From the NCBI RefSeq assembly GCF_002252585.1, contig NZ_NQLD01000003.1: a stretch of DNA of 64,000 bases, one strand, 5' to 3'. Positions 6,751 to 15,280 of this stretch are shown in pieces. The position numbers and the translations under genes were made by a program. This DNA is from Methanocatella intestini (GTDB taxonomy: Archaea; Methanobacteriota; Methanobacteria; Methanobacteriales; Methanobacteriaceae). The notes below the pieces were generated by a model. The model ran no database searches. It saw only the letters and a program-made list of their open reading frames with translations, and had not been told where the DNA came from. Position 1 is the stretch's first letter. Every line of letters starts with the position of its first letter.

Positions 6751-8034
6751 ATGTTAAATGATATGGTGTTAAATATATCTGATTTTGGTCCAATTGATGA
6801 AGCTAATATTGAAATTGGTAGAATTAATGTTGTGGCTGGAAAAAACGGTACTGGAAAGTCCACATTTAGTAAAATTTTGTATTGTTTTTTAAATGCTGCA
6901 TCTGATGAAGGTGTAAAATTAGCAAATAAAAGTATAAGGGATAAACTTTCAGAATTTATTTTTCACTGGTCTAATAAAGTATCTGAAGAATATCATGATG
7001 AAGAATCTAAATTAAAAAAAATTCAATTTGAACTTAGTAATCATGATTTGGAAACTTCCCTTGAAAAAGAGTATGATGAGCTTTTTAAATTAGCGTCTAA
7101 TTTTGATGAAAATTTTAATAATCAATACTCTGAAAATTTAAAAGAAATAGGTGAAGTGATAAATTTCAATAAAAATAAAACCCGAAGATATATTCAGATT
7201 AGTAATGTTTTATTTGCTTTTGAATTTGATTTTTGTTATACTGGTGCTAAAATTAAATTTTATGGAACTTGTGATGAAAAAAATTTTGAAAATACTTTAA
7301 CTTTTAATAATGATGGAATTGAAGGAAATGTGTCCGGTAAAATTTTGGACAATATTAGTTTTTCAAAAGTTATTTATATAGATTCTCCATCTATTTTTGA
7401 AATTAATTATAATAATGTCCAAAACAACAATGCGTATCACTTAAATGAATTATATAGAAAATTGCTTCCTAATGAAGATATTGATGTTTATGATAATGTT
7501 TATAATAAAGATTTAATTGATTTTAATAATAAATTAAATGGATTATTAAATGGTAGATTTAAATTTGATTATAATAAAAATGAGTTTGTTTTTATTTCTG
7601 ATAAAAGTGAATATTTAATTAAAAACACTGCATCAGGATTAAAACAGTTAGGTATTATTCAATTATTATTGGAAAATAGGGGATTGACTAAAAATAGTTT
7701 TTTAATAATTGATGAACCAGAAGTTAATTTACATCCTGAATGGCAAATAAAATTTGCCGAAATTTTAATTTTATTAGTTAAAAAGTTGAATATTTCATTG
7801 TATATTAATACTCATAGTCCTTTTTTAGCAGAAGCTATTGAAGTATATTCTAAGTATTATTCTTTTGATGATGAGGTTAATTTTTATTTAACTGAAGAAA
7901 GTGGTAAAAATAAATGTAAATTCAAGAGAATACCTCTTTATGATGCTGTTGAAATTTATGATAATTTAGGTAATCCTTTTGATGAAATTGAAAAAATAAG
8001 ACTTAAAACAGAGTTAAAAGAAGATATGGGGTAG
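6751..8034 (+). CDS. AAA/ABC-type ATPase of ATPase-nuclease cassette 1
   Basis: 427 residues from the ATG at 6751. This start, rather than the ATG at 6736, aligns residue for residue with the 427-residue paralogue at 60287 and leaves a GGGGCT ribosome site upstream. Walker A is GKNGTGKST near 30-38. A signature-like TASGLKQLGIIQLLL precedes Walker B (FLIIDEPEVNLHPEWQ) and an H-loop (INTHSPFLAEAIE). These mark the RecF/OLD-like SMC-related ATPases (AAA_21 type), with a long helical insertion (about 80-140) instead of a full coiled coil. Such ATPases are paired with nucleases in many defence systems (Septu, Gabija, PARIS). The partner nuclease follows after five bases. The system is not one I can name. 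Confidence 0.8.
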   Translation: MLNDMVLNISDFGPIDEANIEIGRINVVAGKNGTGKSTFSKILYCFLNAASDEGVKLANKSIRDKLSEFIFHWSNKVSEEYHDEESKLKKIQFELSNHDLETSLEKEYDELFKLASNFDENFNNQYSENLKEIGEVINFNKNKTRRYIQISNVLFAFEFDFCYTGAKIKFYGTCDEKNFENTLTFNNDGIEGNVSGKILDNISFSKVIYIDSPSIFEINYNNVQNNNAYHLNELYRKLLPNEDIDVYDNVYNKDLIDFNNKLNGLLNGRFKFDYNKNEFVFISDKSEYLIKNTASGLKQLGIIQLLLENRGLTKNSFLIIDEPEVNLHPEWQIKFAEILILLVKKLNISLYINTHSPFLAEAIEVYSKYYSFDDEVNFYLTEESGKNKCKFKRIPLYDAVEIYDNLGNPFDEIEKIRLKTELKEDMG

Positions 8035-8039
8035 TTTTA

Positions 8040-8804
8040 ATGGTTTTCACTAATCGGGATTTTATTGATATGTTAAATTTCTTCAAAGATAAAAATTGTT
8101 TTTCTAAAAACGCTAAAGAATCATTTGAATCTATAACTGAAATTTCTAAATCAGAAAGTGGGGAAAGTTTAATTAAAAGTAATCATTGTTTGTATAACTT
8201 AGATAATATTGCTTATAATTTATCTTTAAATAGTCAAGGAAATCCTAATTCTATTCCAGCATCTGTTGATGCTTTGTTTTATTTCAATAATAATAATTTT
8301 ACATTATATTTAATTGAATTTAAAGGAGTTCCCATAAATTCTTTAGATTATAAAGAAATTCTTAAATTAATTAAAATGGATTTGGAAAAAGATAAATGTG
8401 TAAATTTTAGAGAAAACTGTCCGATATCTGATAATTTAATGTTAAATTTAACTAGAACCTATGAAAGGTACGAAGATGAAATTTTTTGCAGTTTAAAAAT
8501 TAAACCAATTGAATCTCTTTTTGTAGTGCTTCCTAAATTATATAAAAAATATTGTGATGAATTGGATAAAAATTATTATGAAACAATTTCAGGATTTATG
8601 GATTGGCTATTAAAGGTTAACAAAAAACTTTATGTTGTATTTTTAGATGATAAAAACAAGTCTAAGATTTATAAAAAAAATATTTCTAATAAAATTGATT
8701 CTAAGTATAAATATTTAAAAAGTTTTGTTAATTTGGAGCATAAATGTTATAATCAAAAAACATTTGAAGATGTGTTTGTTTCAATGTTGTGTTCTGAAAA
8801 TTAA
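8040..8804 (+). CDS. PD-(D/E)XK-type nuclease-like protein, cassette 1
   Basis: 254 residues. The motif SVDALFYF...LYLIEFKG gives Asp77, Glu93 and Lys95, the classic D-(13-15)-ExK arrangement of PD-(D/E)XK nucleases. The paralogue at 61572 keeps the same residues (Asp83, Glu97, Lys99). The N terminus (FIDMLNFFKDK, then ESFESITEISKSES) and a C-terminal KKLYVVFLDD strand are also shared. It follows the ATPase gene by five bases and is surely cotranslated. It is likely the effector of a two-gene system in which the ATPase senses or powers and this protein cuts nucleic acid. Nuclease activity is inferred from the motif only. Confidence 0.65.
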   Translation: MVFTNRDFIDMLNFFKDKNCFSKNAKESFESITEISKSESGESLIKSNHCLYNLDNIAYNLSLNSQGNPNSIPASVDALFYFNNNNFTLYLIEFKGVPINSLDYKEILKLIKMDLEKDKCVNFRENCPISDNLMLNLTRTYERYEDEIFCSLKIKPIESLFVVLPKLYKKYCDELDKNYYETISGFMDWLLKVNKKLYVVFLDDKNKSKIYKKNISNKIDSKYKYLKSFVNLEHKCYNQKTFEDVFVSMLCSEN

Positions 8805-8887
8805 AGTAGGATTTTTTTATAGTCAAATAAACAAAATTGATATTATATGTAGTGTAACCATTTGGTAAAATAGTATGATATATGAAT

Positions 8888-8956
8888 ATTGTTTTATTTT
8901 AGGAATATTAATGTTAAATCCGACAAAATTTTTATTTAACAGCTTAAATTAATAGT
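8888..8956. repeat. Imperfect direct repeat right of ATPase/nuclease cassette 1
   Basis: Second copy of the element at 6581-6648. The gene-less stretch 8805-9186 holds this repeat and, near its end, the gene remnant described next. Confidence 0.6.
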
Positions 8957-9022
8957 TTAATACATATATTTTTTAATTAATTTCTTTTTAATAAATCGGG
9001 CAAAAAGTCAGTGAATTCCTAG

Positions 9023-9190
9023 AATTTTAAAGATAGGAATAACGTTATATTATTTATACATAGTAGAATATGTAAGAAAATTTCTTTGGATGATTTAGTT
9101 AATAAAAATATTATTAAAGCACACCCACAATCTATTCAAAGGTTGGCACATGAAAAATATTTAAAATTAAAAGAAGAGATGTTAAAATGA
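9023..9190 (+). pseudogene. Remnant 3' end of a gene upstream of the ASCH protein
   Basis: The frame is open for 55 codons from a TAG at 9020 to a TGA at 9188-9190, with no good start codon. It encodes a helical, charged end (SLDDLVNKNIIKAHPQSIQR and LAHEKYLKLKEEMLK). Its stop overlaps the next start codon as ATGA, the usual arrangement of coupled genes. That suggests the tail of a former partner gene whose 5' part was lost when the repeat at 8888 formed. Composition matches coding DNA but no family is recognised. Confidence 0.35.
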
Positions 9191-9564
9191 ATTTAATTAT
9201 TTCAATTAAACCCCAGTTTGTTAGTAAAATAATTTCTAAAGAAAAAAAATATGAATTTAGAAAGAATATTCCTAAAAAACCTGTTGAAAAAATTTTTATT
9301 TATTCTACTGTTCCTGATAAAGAGATTGTGGGATATTTTGAATGTGATAAAGTTATTGAGGATACTCCGGATAATTTATGGAATAATTTTTCAAAAGATG
9401 CAGGGATTTCTAAACAAAATTTTTTTGAATATTTTTTGGAAAAAGAAAAGGGATTTGCAATGGAAATTTCTAAGTTAACTCTTTTTAATAATCCTATAGA
9501 TGTTGATGATATTTGCGGTTTTGTTGCTCCTCAGTCATTTAAATATGTGGATTATGATTTTTAA
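9187..9564 (+). CDS. ASCH/PUA-like domain protein
   Basis: 125 residues. The N terminus LIISIKPQFVSKIISKEKKY and EFRKNIP, followed by KIFIYSTVPDKEIVGYFE, fits the ASCH fold: a basic strand-helix-strand and a GYF turn, similar to COG4933-type proteins. ASCH domains are PUA-related and thought to bind RNA or modified nucleotides. It follows a gene remnant through an ATGA overlap and ends in a clear terminator hairpin at 9594. Its exact role is unknown. Confidence 0.65.
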   Translation: MNLIISIKPQFVSKIISKEKKYEFRKNIPKKPVEKIFIYSTVPDKEIVGYFECDKVIEDTPDNLWNNFSKDAGISKQNFFEYFLEKEKGFAMEISKLTLFNNPIDVDDICGFVAPQSFKYVDYDF

Positions 9565-9593
9565 AAGATTTTCAATAAGGAAATTGGAATGGG

Positions 9594-9619
9594 AGAATAG
9601 CTATTAGGCTATTCTTTTT
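9594..9619 (+). terminator. Hairpin terminator after ASCH gene
   Basis: AGAATAGC (9594-9601), loop TATTAG, GCTATTCT (9608-9615): a perfect 8-bp stem followed at once by a T-run. Confidence 0.7.
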
Positions 9620-9684
9620 AATTAGCTTTTACGATATGGTAATCTCTTAACAGGCCTTCGTATTATTTGCAAGCTATTTTTGTT

Positions 9685-9759
9685 TTGAAAATAGATTTTT
9701 TTGTTGTGAGTATATGCTAGATATCTTGAAGGATAATAATCATGGAAATCTATTTTCAA
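9685..9759. repeat. 14-bp inverted repeat in gene-less stretch
   Basis: TTGAAAATAGATTT at 9685-9698 is the exact reverse complement of AAATCTATTTTCAA at 9746-9759, with a 47-base spacer and two possible further G-T pairs inside. The stretch 9620-9911 has no convincing open frame. The pair could be an RNA hairpin or the ends of a tiny mobile-element relic. Confidence 0.55.
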
Positions 9760-9911
9760 TTAATCTTATTGTTTTTGTACCTTATAAATGTTTTCCTATT
9801 TTGTGTAATTTTCTTCTTAAAATGTGTATTTATAGTGAAGCAAATTAGCTTGCATAAAACAAAAAGAATTTGGATTTTCTTTAAAAAGCAGTTTAAATTT
9901 AAAATGGGAAA

Positions 9912-10259
9912 TTAATATTTTCCCATATAAGTTCCTATTTTGTAATTTCCATTTGAATCTGTGCCTGCATAGGTATAATACCCGTCTCCGCCTAAAACAT
10001 ATTTTTCTCCAGCAGATGTTTCAATTAATCTGTCTTCCAGATCATCACCTAAAATTTTATAATTTCCGAAGGTTGGTGAATATTCAGGATAATCATCGGA
10101 TACATCTTCAACAGCACTGTCGGATTCTGCAGGATCATTTTCATATAAATGGAATTCTGTAGTGGATATTGAAAGAGTATCATTAATAATATAAGCTGCA
10201 AACAGTGCAGATACTATAATTGCAATTCCGCAGATTATTAAAACAGTACGGTCTTTCAT
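9912..10259 (-). CDS. Small membrane-anchored extracellular protein
   Basis: 115 residues from the ATG at 10259, chosen because GGGGTGAT lies just upstream; that site spans the stop of the preceding gene. An N-terminal membrane segment (VLIICGIAIIVSALFAAYII) is followed by an acidic extracellular part with DPAESDSAVEDVSDDYPEY. The tail is rich in Gly and Tyr (GGDGYYTYAGTDSNGNY). It is probably anchored with its C terminus outside. It is the second gene of a two-gene operon with the next entry. I do not recognise a family. Confidence 0.65.
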   Translation of the reverse strand: MKDRTVLIICGIAIIVSALFAAYIINDTLSISTTEFHLYENDPAESDSAVEDVSDDYPEYSPTFGNYKILGDDLEDRLIETSAGEKYVLGGDGYYTYAGTDSNGNYKIGTYMGKY

Positions 10260-10263
10260 AAAA

Positions 10264-10755
10264 TCACCCCTTAAACTCCAGGCCATTTAAATAGCTTTGT
10301 GCTTGTGAATTACTTTCATTAACACTTATCTGAACTACTTTACTGTTTACAGGAACGAAATAATCTTTCTGATTGCTGCCATCACAGGTATATGAAACAA
10401 TAATTGCCTTTTTGTTTTTAAATGAACCCATCTGGACACTGATGTTGCTGCAGCCGTCAAGCTGGTAATCTGCTGTTGTGTCTGTAATCGTGTTTTCATC
10501 ATTGTATAGCTGATTAAACCTTTCTTCTGAATCAGGACTTATTGCAATAAATATGACATTACTTTGGTTTTCATCACTTAAAGACAATGAACCGAAGGAA
10601 TCATCATAGTAACCTCCATCAATAGGTGTTGTAATTTTTAACTCATCACATTCAAATGTTTGAGGATAGTTATCTGCAAAAAACAGTGATCCCCAAATAA
10701 GCAAAATACAAATTATAGCAGACAGAATCATAATTATTTTAGTATTTTTTTCCAT
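10264..10755 (-). CDS. Membrane-anchored extracellular protein of unknown function
   Basis: 163 residues from the ATG at 10755. The TTG at 10785 is less likely. A single N-terminal membrane anchor (IIMILSAIICILLIWGSLFF) is followed by an extracellular domain of about 130 residues with alternating strands (FECDELKITTPIDGGYYDD, NVIFIAISPDS, KKAIIVSYTCDG). Similar proteins are common and uncharacterised in Methanobrevibacter-type genomes. It is divergent from the GT8 gene at 10840, with 84 bp between the starts. Confidence 0.65.
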   Translation of the reverse strand: MEKNTKIIMILSAIICILLIWGSLFFADNYPQTFECDELKITTPIDGGYYDDSFGSLSLSDENQSNVIFIAISPDSEERFNQLYNDENTITDTTADYQLDGCSNISVQMGSFKNKKAIIVSYTCDGSNQKDYFVPVNSKVVQISVNESNSQAQSYLNGLEFKG

Positions 10756-10839
10756 AGATTTGTTTTGTTTACTATTATAAATCAACTTTTTGTTTAAGCT
10801 AATAATAATTATATATTATTATTTTCAAAAGCATTAATA

Positions 10840-11892
10840 ATGTTAAATGTAAGTTTTGCATGTGATGATAATTATTCACCATACTTGGCTATTTGTCTTG
10901 TTTCACTATTAAAAAATAATATTGGTGATTTTGATGAAATAGAAATTTTTGTATTGGACAGCGGAATCAAAAAAATCAATAAGGAAAAAATAAGGAAAAT
11001 AGCTCATGATTATGGTGCTGATATTTTATTTATCCATGTTGCAGATATTGAGGAAAAATATAATCTGACTTTAAATAAAATGAGTGTTAAAGGGGATTTT
11101 TCACTGGCTACCTATTCCAGATTATTTATAGCCAGTCTCCTTCCTGAAACTGTAGATAAAGTAATATATCTTGATTGTGATGCATTGGTTTTAGGTTCAT
11201 TTAAGGAAATCTGGGATCTGGATTTAAATAATTATCTGGCAGCTGGAGTTTTGGCGCTGAACTGTACTGCTGAGGTTAAAAAAGCCATAGACTTAAATGA
11301 AGACGATTCCTACATTAATGCTGGAATGCTTTTAATCAACCTTAAGCGATGGAGACAGGAAAATGTTGAAAATCAGTTTTTAGAAAAGCTTGTTGAGTTT
11401 AACTTAAGAGGCAAACACTTTGGAATGGATCAGGGAGTAATCAACAATGTTTTATCCAAAAATCTCCTTGTTTTAAACCCAAAATATAATCTTGAAGGCA
11501 GCCTCCACAATACTAACTATGACATTACCTTCAAATTAAATGGAAATATACAAAAGAATTACTATTCAAGGGAAGTTCTGGATGATGCAATTGAAAACCC
11601 TGTATTTCAGCATTTCTGTGTAGGAAACGGTGAAATCTTCAACAGACCATGGTTAAATAGGCATCATGAAGACAATAAATTATATAGAAAGTATTTTGAG
11701 TTAGCTGACTTTGAATTTGATGAAGTATTTGACTATCACCATGTAGCACTTATAAAAAGATTCAACAGATTTTTAGCCAGAAACAAATTAACTTCCTTTC
11801 TGATTTGCAAAGTGATTCCGGATAAATTGGCTAAAAAGATAGTTGGAAATAAAATGGAAGTTGACAATCTGACAGATATTGAGAGATGGTAA
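10840..11892 (+). CDS. Glycosyltransferase family 8
   Basis: 350 residues, GT-A fold. The N terminus (NVSFACDDNYSPYLAICLVS) is the GT8 opening. The metal-binding DxD is in VIYLDCDALVLGS (DCD at about 112-114), and YINAGMLLINLKRWR and HFGMDQGVIN follow in the GT8 order. A late QHFCVGNGE...RPW supplies the second metal-binding His region. GT8 enzymes transfer galactose or glucose with retention, often onto lipopolysaccharide-like acceptors. The start codon is close to a TATA-like ATTATATATT (10809-10818), so the transcript may be nearly leaderless. It overlaps the GT52-like gene by seven bases. Confidence 0.85.
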   Translation: MLNVSFACDDNYSPYLAICLVSLLKNNIGDFDEIEIFVLDSGIKKINKEKIRKIAHDYGADILFIHVADIEEKYNLTLNKMSVKGDFSLATYSRLFIASLLPETVDKVIYLDCDALVLGSFKEIWDLDLNNYLAAGVLALNCTAEVKKAIDLNEDDSYINAGMLLINLKRWRQENVENQFLEKLVEFNLRGKHFGMDQGVINNVLSKNLLVLNPKYNLEGSLHNTNYDITFKLNGNIQKNYYSREVLDDAIENPVFQHFCVGNGEIFNRPWLNRHHEDNKLYRKYFELADFEFDEVFDYHHVALIKRFNRFLARNKLTSFLICKVIPDKLAKKIVGNKMEVDNLTDIERW

Positions 11893-12869
11893 AAATGACT
11901 AAAAGAATCTGTACAGTTGATACAGTATACTCTCTGTTTTTGTATTTTTTAATAAATGGAGTTTCCGATGATGATTTGTTTATATTTTCATCAGGAGTTC
12001 CTGAAGATGTTAGAAAAAATATTAATCATGTTTATTTTCTGCCTTCCCGTTTTAAATTCTGTGCTGATGATAATTTAATTAAATTTGCAGTTATGAATTT
12101 GGGAGTGTGTTTCAGACAGCTTTACGGCATTCTGAAACTTAGGTTGTTGATGCTGTTTGTTGGAGATGATGTTGAGATATACGGTCATGGGCATACGCAG
12201 TTTTCTTATATGTTTTATGAATATGAAAATGCATACCTTATAGAAGACGGTCTTGCTAATTACAGAAAACTGGAAAGTAACTTTATTTCAAACAGGCTTC
12301 TTAACTTTTTGGGATTGTATATTAAAGGATCCAAATCAGGATATGGTACACATGAAAACATTAAAAAAGTTTATCTGACTTATGAATGTTTTTGTGATGT
12401 ATCATCTAAAGCAGAAATAATTGATTTAAATGCATTGTGGGAGAATCTGTCTTTGGAAGATCATTTAAAGATTTTAAAAATTTTCAATTTCAGTAATCTG
12501 GAAAATATTGATGTATTATTGATTACACAGGCATTTAGTGAAGACAATTTAATGGATTTAAATGAGGAAATGAGGATATATTCTGAAATTGTTGAAAAAT
12601 ATCCCAATATTATAATAAAGCCACATCCTCGGGAAGTTAAAGATTATTCTAAAATTTTTCCAGACAATACTGTTTTGGATAAGCATTTTCCAGTAGAGCT
12701 GCTGGTTCTGATGGGAATTAAAATAGAAAAAACAGTTACAATCTCTTCAACAGCAGTTCTTCACTTTCCAGCTAGTGAAATAGAAACCTACTGGGGAGAT
12801 ATAAATTCCAAGCATGTTGAAAAATCCCTTGAGGCTTTGGAATGTTTGATTAAAGGTTTGAAAGATTAA
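11886..12869 (+). CDS. GT52-like glycosyltransferase (sialyltransferase-type)
   Basis: About 327 residues from the ATG at 11886; an ATG at 11895 would also work. The order of motifs fits the GT52 (Lst-like) or related GT-B family: CTVDTVYSLFLYFL at the start, an acidic LIEDGLANY site near 118-126, IIKPHPRE near 243-250, and VTISSTAVLHF near 284-294. Family members include lipooligosaccharide alpha-2,3-sialyltransferases and glucosyltransferases. Because the window also encodes a nonulosonic-acid pathway (47541-52970), use of a CMP-nonulosonate donor is possible but not shown. It is translationally coupled to GT8. Confidence 0.6.
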   Translation: MVKMTKRICTVDTVYSLFLYFLINGVSDDDLFIFSSGVPEDVRKNINHVYFLPSRFKFCADDNLIKFAVMNLGVCFRQLYGILKLRLLMLFVGDDVEIYGHGHTQFSYMFYEYENAYLIEDGLANYRKLESNFISNRLLNFLGLYIKGSKSGYGTHENIKKVYLTYECFCDVSSKAEIIDLNALWENLSLEDHLKILKIFNFSNLENIDVLLITQAFSEDNLMDLNEEMRIYSEIVEKYPNIIIKPHPREVKDYSKIFPDNTVLDKHFPVELLVLMGIKIEKTVTISSTAVLHFPASEIETYWGDINSKHVEKSLEALECLIKGLKD

Positions 12870-12879
12870 AGGTGAGTTT

Positions 12880-13266
12880 ATGGATTTAAGTAAAAAAGTG
12901 ATTGTTGTAGTTTGTTTGGTTATAGCTGTTTTATGTGGAGGAATTATTGTAGCTACATTATTCAGTGAACCTGAAAGTATTGATGAGGTAAATATTACAA
13001 ATAATAATACAACTGAAGCTGACAGGGAAGTTGTTGAAAGTAGTGTTGATGTCAAAACAGAAAAATCATACGGATACTGTGCAGTTTGTGGAAAAGCTCT
13101 TTCAGCTAGTGAAGCTAATGATGAGTACACTCAGGGAAAAGTATGTCACAGCTGTGCAAACAACCCTCCCGGAGGACCTGATTATGCCAATCAGAAACTA
13201 AAAGAGGCATATCCTGATGAATATTATTGGTTGGAAACAGGTTATGAGGATAGCTACGAGGAGTAG
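12880..13266 (+). CDS. Membrane-anchored zinc-ribbon-like protein
   Basis: 128 residues. An N-terminal membrane segment (VIVVVCLVIAVLCGGIIVA) is followed by an acidic, Asn/Thr-rich linker. A putative zinc ribbon follows: YCAVCGK near residue 67 and CHSCANNPP 21 residues later, four cysteines in CxxC...CxxC spacing. The tail is Tyr/Glu-rich. A GGTGAG ribosome site precedes the ATG. It follows the GT52-like gene closely and may be cotranscribed. No function is known. Confidence 0.6.
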   Translation: MDLSKKVIVVVCLVIAVLCGGIIVATLFSEPESIDEVNITNNNTTEADREVVESSVDVKTEKSYGYCAVCGKALSASEANDEYTQGKVCHSCANNPPGGPDYANQKLKEAYPDEYYWLETGYEDSYEE

Positions 13267-13282
13267 CTATTTATACTTATAA

Positions 13283-14002
13283 TTAATTTACAGATTTAAT
13301 TAAAAAGTATTTATATCCAGTTTCAGTGAAATTTTTTAATTCATCAAATATTTCACCAGTTTCAATGGTTATATTTCCATCAATTCTGTTTATAAAGTCT
13401 AAAAATTCATCATCAGTTCTGTAAATTGCATTATAATCAGCTTCCAGATTTTCAGAAAAGAAATCCTTTAAAGTAAGTCTGGTTTCTAAAAATGAAAGAG
13501 TTTCTCTTATGTAAATTGTTTTATTGGAAGCACATAAGCTATTTAAATCTTTAATCATTTTTTTAATAGTATCATCATTAAAATAGATTAATACTCCAGT
13601 AATTATAACAATATCAAAAGGAGCATTAACTAGTAAATCTGCAGTATCTAGTTGGGAAGCGGATAAAACCTGGAAATGGCAGTTATCATAATTATAATTT
13701 TCCTTAGCTATTTCAATTAGATCTTCAGAATAATCAATACCTAAATAACTGTCGCACTTGTCATGGAAAACTTCAGCCCATCTGCCAATTCCGCAGCCGA
13801 TTTCTAAAATTTTTTTATTTTCAAAATCAATTTTATTTAATAATAATTCACTTTCTTCTTTTTGACGTTTTTCAACATTTTCTTTGTCTGAAAATTCAGT
13901 TTTAACAAGCAGTGCTTCTTCGTCTTTTTTAGCCCGATTATTGAAAAATTTTTTAATTTTTTCAGAGTCTATTTCTTCAATGTTTCCATAAATTCTACTC
14001 AT
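13283..14002 (-). CDS. Class I SAM-dependent methyltransferase
   Basis: 239 residues from the ATG at 14002; a GTG three codons earlier is possible. Motif I is KILEIGCGIGRWAE near 65-78, motif II has YLGIDYSEDLIE, and PFDIVIITGVLIYFND is the motif IV region. This is the typical Rossmann methyltransferase order (Methyltransf_11/25-like). The N-terminal 60 residues are charged and helical. It lies among surface-glycan genes, so methylation of a sugar or of a small-molecule precursor is plausible. The substrate cannot be told. Confidence 0.8.
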   Translation of the reverse strand: MSRIYGNIEEIDSEKIKKFFNNRAKKDEEALLVKTEFSDKENVEKRQKEESELLLNKIDFENKKILEIGCGIGRWAEVFHDKCDSYLGIDYSEDLIEIAKENYNYDNCHFQVLSASQLDTADLLVNAPFDIVIITGVLIYFNDDTIKKMIKDLNSLCASNKTIYIRETLSFLETRLTLKDFFSENLEADYNAIYRTDDEFLDFINRIDGNITIETGEIFDELKNFTETGYKYFLIKSVN

Positions 14003-14182
14003 GTTGACCACTTAATATTGAATTAGTTCAAATACTTTAAATATTTTTAGTTTATCAGCTTTAAAAATTAAAGTTTAAATATACATTTTTTAAAATTTTG
14101 ATATTAATAAATTATTTATATTTATATTGACATAGTGTTAATTTAATTAGTGTGTTTTTCAATAAACATTGGATTGATTTTT

Positions 14183-15223
14183 ATGGATTTTGAAAAAATT
14201 TATGCAAAGCTGCCGGATTTTATTAAATATAATAATTATATTTTAGATTTCTTTTTAAAGATTCCTAAAAAGTTACAAAATTTAAATAAAAAATCTAATC
14301 AGTTAAATTCACAAAATCAGTTATTGGATTTATTGTTTACTAGTTGTGATATAAGAATAAAAGGTAATTTAAGAAATGTTCAGTTATTGTATATTGAATT
14401 GCTTCGTTTTGTAGATAATGTATGTAAAAAGCATAATATTGATTATTGGCTTGAAGGAGGTACATTAATTGGCGCAGTTCGCCATGGTGGTTTTATTCCA
14501 TGGGATGATGACATAGATTTGTCTATTATGAGAAAAGACTATGAAAAACTAATTAAAATTCTTCCAGAAGAAATTTCTAAATATGAATACTTCAAAGAAA
14601 ATTGTGGTTTGTCTTTACTTATTGAAAATCAAAAGAACTATTTTGAAGGATTTAGAAGTGTTTATGATGTTGATGATGAAAATGGTTTTTTAGATGATAA
14701 TAAATTTTCATTTTTACAAATTGCATGGCTAAAACCTTATGTTAAGATTGATCTATTTCCGAAAGATTACCTTTTAGAAGAAAAGTTGGAATCTTTTAAA
14801 AAGGATTATGTGTCAACTAAATATAAGTTTAATCAGGATGTTAAAAATGGTAAAAAAGTTTTTTGGAACGAATTTAATGTAGTAAAAAAAGAATTGGGGT
14901 TAGTTAATACTAAGACAAAGTATTTTGCAGATTCAATTGATGTTTTACAGTTAACTTCTGATTTGATTTATGAAACTGATAAGATATTTCCATTGAAAAC
15001 AATAAAATTTGAAGGATATGAATTTAAATGTCCTAAAGATATTAAACATACCTTGGAAGTTCAATTTGGTAAGAATTTCATGCATATTCCAAAGATTATT
15101 GAAAATCATAGTTTAGTTCCATTTATAGAACATCAATTTAGTTCATTTGAGGAAATGGATAAATCATTTTCAAAATCTATTAGTTATTTAAAAGAAATTA
15201 ATGATAATTTTGATTTTGAATAA
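14183..15223 (+). CDS. LicD family phosphotransferase 1
   Basis: 346 residues from the ATG at 14183, preceded by GGATTGAT; the GTG at 14150 is less likely. The LicD signature is WLEGGTLIGAVRHGGFIP followed by WDDDIDLS (about 89-114). The acidic triad binds metal and the cytidylated donor, as in nucleotidyltransferase-fold LicD/FKTN enzymes. The C-terminal part carries IKFEGYEFKCP and the conserved FGKNFMHIP. LicD proteins transfer phosphocholine or other phospho-alcohols from CDP-donors to surface glycans. It is followed by an aminotransferase and a TagD-like cytidylyltransferase, which could make such a donor. The N-terminal 60 residues are an extension. Confidence 0.85.
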   Translation: MDFEKIYAKLPDFIKYNNYILDFFLKIPKKLQNLNKKSNQLNSQNQLLDLLFTSCDIRIKGNLRNVQLLYIELLRFVDNVCKKHNIDYWLEGGTLIGAVRHGGFIPWDDDIDLSIMRKDYEKLIKILPEEISKYEYFKENCGLSLLIENQKNYFEGFRSVYDVDDENGFLDDNKFSFLQIAWLKPYVKIDLFPKDYLLEEKLESFKKDYVSTKYKFNQDVKNGKKVFWNEFNVVKKELGLVNTKTKYFADSIDVLQLTSDLIYETDKIFPLKTIKFEGYEFKCPKDIKHTLEVQFGKNFMHIPKIIENHSLVPFIEHQFSSFEEMDKSFSKSISYLKEINDNFDFE

Positions 15224-15280
15224 ATGAGGTTATTTTGAGATTTATTAATAATGTTAATTTAATATTTAATAGGTGATATT

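Noticed and set aside
9251..9478. 75-codon frame inside the ASCH gene
   Set aside because: Fully overlapped by the better-supported ASCH frame, with Leu/Lys/Ile-rich out-of-frame composition.
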